Source: Candidatus Cryptobacteroides intestinavium (GTDB taxonomy: Bacteria > Bacteroidota > Bacteroidia > Bacteroidales > UBA932). From it: a stretch of 54,031 nucleotides of DNA. Of this stretch, positions 51,320 through 54,031 are shown in pieces. Where the stretch lies: positions 1-54,031 of the forward strand of contig JADIMI010000056.1 in NCBI GenBank assembly GCA_017694845.1. The letters are read 5' to 3'. A model generated the notes under the pieces. That model worked only from the letters and a program-made list of their open reading frames with translations. It ran no database searches and had not been told where the DNA came from. Position 1 is the first letter of the stretch. Every line of letters starts with the position of its first letter. Both the position numbers and the translations under genes were made by a program.

Positions 51320-52036
51320 ATGAAAGCACGGTATATAATGATTTTGGCGACCCTTGCGGCTGTATCTGTCTCCTGCAAGGTCAATGACATAGCCTATTAC
51401 AGCGAGGATGCGAAAATAGAATTCTCGGGGGCATCCGGTTATACATTTACTGATGAGGATTATCTGGATACATACGTGCTCGGCCATGATTCCTGGCTTG
51501 ACGGTGTGTTCACGGCGCAGCTGATCGGCTACTTCCTCGATTCTCCGAGGACCTTCTGCGTCATGTCGTCCCCGGTGGAGAATTCCCCTTTCACTCCGGA
51601 ACTGCAGTTTGACAATCCGTATGAGTTCCCGGCAGGTGTGGCTACATCCGATGCCGGATTCAGGATCAAATGCCCCGGCAGGGAGGCGACTTCAACGAGA
51701 CAGACCGTAAGGACCGGATTCGTGGATATCGTCTATGACAATTCTTCGGAATACCAGCAGTTCGATGAGGGCAGGGTAGAGAATCTTTCATACAGGGTCT
51801 CCGTTACCCTTGATCTGTATCCGGACGACTGGGATACTTCATTCTGGGGAAGATACAGCATCTCGAAATATTTCCTTATGATGGATACCTTCAAGGCCGT
51901 CCACAAGGACATAGAGAAGAACTACGAGAACTGGAGGGCCATAAATATCGCCTATAATGAATACAAGGCTGAGAACGGGCCTCTGTACGGAGATGATGAC
52001 TATGCAGGGGAGGAGATCACTTTCCCTCAATTTTAA
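51320..52036 (+). CDS. DUF4843-family lipoprotein
   Basis: It has 238 residues with lipobox SVSC (Cys19). Recognised from the pattern DIAYYSEDAKIEFSG at the N-terminus, FVDIVYDNSSEYQ in the middle and DTSFWGRYSISKYFLMMD before a long closing helix with KAVHKDIEKNYENW. The function of the family is unknown; members accompany SusCD pairs and probably sit on the surface next to them. Tightly linked to susD2 and 10 bp before the next gene. Confidence 0.8.
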   Translation: MKARYIMILATLAAVSVSCKVNDIAYYSEDAKIEFSGASGYTFTDEDYLDTYVLGHDSWLDGVFTAQLIGYFLDSPRTFCVMSSPVENSPFTPELQFDNPYEFPAGVATSDAGFRIKCPGREATSTRQTVRTGFVDIVYDNSSEYQQFDEGRVENLSYRVSVTLDLYPDDWDTSFWGRYSISKYFLMMDTFKAVHKDIEKNYENWRAINIAYNEYKAENGPLYGDDDYAGEEITFPQF

Positions 52037-52046
52037 ATGACAGGTT

Positions 52047-53792
52047 ATGGCTAGATTTTTTAAGTATATACTGATAATTGCGTGCGGTCTTGCGGCGGCT
52101 TCCTGCTACAAGGACCTTGGAGAATATGACTATCATGAAATAAACGAGATATCGATAGTTCCCGGGACCTACTCCTATTCGGTCGGTGTTCCTGCGGAAA
52201 TCCTTATAAGCCCGGAGATCACGCAGTCATTGACCCAGGGGACGGAGAACCTCACCTATCAGTGGCAGAGGCCGGTGACAGGGACGGAGTGGAAGACTGT
52301 AGGTGACGGCCCGCAGTATCTTCTGCAGATATCGGAAACCGATGACCAGGTTATCCGGCTGATCTTTTCCGTTACGGACAACAACCTCGGTACGACAGCC
52401 TACGCCGAGATCAATGTCTCGCCGATCATAGCATTCGAGCAGTGCTGGTTCCTGCTTCAGGACATTGACGGCAGGGCCGTATTGGGGAATGTCGATGGGG
52501 AAGGGGAGCAGAGGACCGTGAACGGAGATATTTTCGCCGTGCAGAACAACGGACAGTCCATGGTGGGCGCTCCTCTTTTCCTTGGCGTGCAGCCGTATCT
52601 GAGGACGGATCCTCCTACATTGGGAAATATGAATACCGAAAACATTTTCGGGGTCTTCACCTCTGAAAGACAATATATTCTCGAAGGGGCAACTGTCCGT
52701 GAACATCCGGATCTGACCTATTCGAGAATCGTGTACGGCAGGGATCTGACCGGGGACAACATGCCTCAGGACAACGGTACAGGCCCTTCATTCATGAAAG
52801 GGCAGCGCAACGGATTCGCCATAGCGGACGGAGGTACATTGTGGTATGCCCTGCCGGATGAACTGGCCCTGATGTATCCTCTGCGCCTGGATCCGTCTGT
52901 CGATGCAAGTCCTTACAATTATACTGCGGCAGATGCCTGCCTTTCCTATGCTTCCGGATATAATCTGGTCATGTACGATTCGATGAACGGCAGGTTTCTC
53001 TCCTATAACAATACTGCCGATTACGGTATGGGATATAATACGAGGGTCGAGATTGTCGACGGCGGAGGTTCGGAAGACAACCGGTACCTGGAGTTCTACC
53101 AGAACAATTCGGCTTACCTTACCGCTATCGGTTCCAACGGTCAGACGAACAGTTTCGACCCGGACAATCTGCCTACAGGACTCGTCATGGACAATATGGG
53201 AATGTCCACGGCGGGCCAGAGCACCAGCAATGTGCTGGCTGTAGGCCACGTAGGAAGCACCTTCCATGTGTATGAGCTGAGCATGGATGCCATCATCGGC
53301 AATAACGATTCCTATCCGCGTTGCAGCGGCAGCTGGGAGGTCAAGGCAGAGGGGGATCTTTCCCGGTATCAGTCAAAGGTGCCGGTAAGCACCTCTTCAT
53401 ATTTTACCAGGATGTTCTTCTATGCGGCAGGCAATTCCGTGTACAGGGTGGATGTCTCATTGTCTTCGCCTACGGTGACTATGATATGGTCTTCGGGGAA
53501 TCCGTCCGATATGGTTACCGGACTTAAATTCAAGTCGGACAATGAAGAACTGTATTCCAGTGATTTCGACGATACCAAGGGTCTCACCCATCAGCTGGGT
53601 ACGATAGTGAAGAGGGAGGATGGCAGCTGCGTGCTTGTCGAGTTCAATCTTACCGCTGCGGGCGAAATCGAACAGGATTCTGCGGGAGAGCAGAGCATCA
53701 ATGTTTTCGGAGACGGTACGGATGCGGAAGGCAGGCCTGTATTTTCCAATGTAGTTGATTTTGTCTTTTCATACAGAGACGCTACCTATTAA
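52047..53792 (+). CDS. PKD-like family lipoprotein
   Basis: It has 581 residues with lipobox AAASC (Cys20). Residues about 25-140 form one or two Ig/PKD-like modules (INEISIVPGTYSYSVGVPAEI; LTYQWQRPVTGTEWKTVGDG; RLIFSVTDNNLGTTAYAEI). The remainder is a propeller-like region (FEQCWFLLQDIDGRAVLGNV; RNGFAIADGGTLWYALPDEL; SGYNLVMYDSMNGRFLSYNN; TSNVLAVGHVGSTFHVYEL). The pairing DUF4843 plus PKD-like after SusCD is a recurrent gene order in Bacteroidetes as I recall. Probable surface binding protein; ligand unknown. Confidence 0.8.
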   Translation: MARFFKYILIIACGLAAASCYKDLGEYDYHEINEISIVPGTYSYSVGVPAEILISPEITQSLTQGTENLTYQWQRPVTGTEWKTVGDGPQYLLQISETDDQVIRLIFSVTDNNLGTTAYAEINVSPIIAFEQCWFLLQDIDGRAVLGNVDGEGEQRTVNGDIFAVQNNGQSMVGAPLFLGVQPYLRTDPPTLGNMNTENIFGVFTSERQYILEGATVREHPDLTYSRIVYGRDLTGDNMPQDNGTGPSFMKGQRNGFAIADGGTLWYALPDELALMYPLRLDPSVDASPYNYTAADACLSYASGYNLVMYDSMNGRFLSYNNTADYGMGYNTRVEIVDGGGSEDNRYLEFYQNNSAYLTAIGSNGQTNSFDPDNLPTGLVMDNMGMSTAGQSTSNVLAVGHVGSTFHVYELSMDAIIGNNDSYPRCSGSWEVKAEGDLSRYQSKVPVSTSSYFTRMFFYAAGNSVYRVDVSLSSPTVTMIWSSGNPSDMVTGLKFKSDNEELYSSDFDDTKGLTHQLGTIVKREDGSCVLVEFNLTAAGEIEQDSAGEQSINVFGDGTDAEGRPVFSNVVDFVFSYRDATY

Positions 53793-53813
53793 TCCTTTTT
53801 TGCTGATAGCAGT

Positions 53814-54031
53814 ATGAAGAAAAGACATATTTTATTGCTCTTGACGATTCTGACCTCTGTCCTGGCTGCGGTGCTCGTTTCATCCGGCCAGGAAGATATC
53901 AGGGATCGCCTGGATCCATATTATACCCCGGAGAAATGGAGTCTCCCCGACAGCGTGATCGGAAGGGATTTCAGTGTGTTCACTACAGTGATCGATACGG
54001 ATTTCGAACCTGCACCGGATGCCAAGTTCGG
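53814..54031 (+). CDS. Exported protein of unknown function, N-terminal part (cut by window edge)
   Basis: It starts MKKRHILLLLTILTSVLAAV, a signal peptide, then QEDIRDRLDPYYTPEKWSLPDSVIGRDF and is open to the edge (72 codons). Fifth gene of the second SusCD cluster, 21 bp after the PKD-like gene. I do not recognise the family from this fragment. Confidence 0.7.
   Translation, partial: MKKRHILLLLTILTSVLAAVLVSSGQEDIRDRLDPYYTPEKWSLPDSVIGRDFSVFTTVIDTDFEPAPDAKF

Overview
The window looks like a chromosome segment of a gut-type Bacteroidales bacterium. The evidence is two SusC/SusD pairs, a one-protein hybrid two-component regulator, BACON, DUF4843 and PKD-like lipoproteins, SusD-type lipoboxes, and TAnnTTTG -7 promoter elements with TTG about 20 bp upstream. 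Base composition is moderately GC-rich, with frequent ATA and AGG/AGA codons. Genus cannot be decided from the sequence alone; Rikenellaceae or an uncultured relative is only a guess.

Layout. (1) 1-9.9 kb, housekeeping: hisS (cut by the window edge) and pgi on the minus strand; a PurF-like protein that lacks the catalytic cysteine and a secreted glycerophosphodiesterase on plus; an S4 RNA-binding protein and manA on minus; fba on minus diverging from gmk-nadD-CYTH on plus. (2) 10-14.1 kb, minus strand: TonB-dependent receptor, beta-propeller lipoprotein and a chloramphenicol-acetyltransferase-like protein. (3) 14.2-35.7 kb, plus strand: a pectin utilization locus made of GH28 polygalacturonase, a CE12-CE8 double esterase, a hybrid two-component regulator, a GH105-PL1 fusion, a PL1 lipoprotein, SusC, SusD and a DUF4957/DUF5123-type surface lipoprotein. 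Together these would de-esterify homogalacturonan, cut it by lyase and hydrolase routes, import oligosaccharides and remove the unsaturated end sugar. (4) 35.7-37.1 kb: a gene-free island packed with several repeat families. (5) 37.1-43.6 kb: a small monooxygenase, a GIN-domain lipoprotein, then ilvD-ilvB-ilvN-ilvC behind a transcription attenuator whose 30-residue leader peptide is half Ile/Val/Leu. (6) 43.6-54 kb: BACON lipoprotein, second SusC/SusD, DUF4843, PKD-like lipoprotein and the start of another exported protein; substrate unknown.

The least explained content is the repeat load. One family, TGTCATTCTGA...GAAGAATCTG, occurs in about a dozen places. It is often multiplied in tandem with a period that differs between loci (14 to 24 bp) but is constant within one. 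It lies between co-directional genes just ahead of the next start codon, and in two genes it supplies the last codons and the stop. A second family is a 134-bp double-dyad element present twice in opposite orientation about 30 kb apart, with a divergent relative that keeps the core but has completely different stems. A third, similarly built element uses GGACCGCGAACA arms. A fourth repeat carries the manA promoter. No tRNA, rRNA, CRISPR array, insertion sequence or phage gene was seen.
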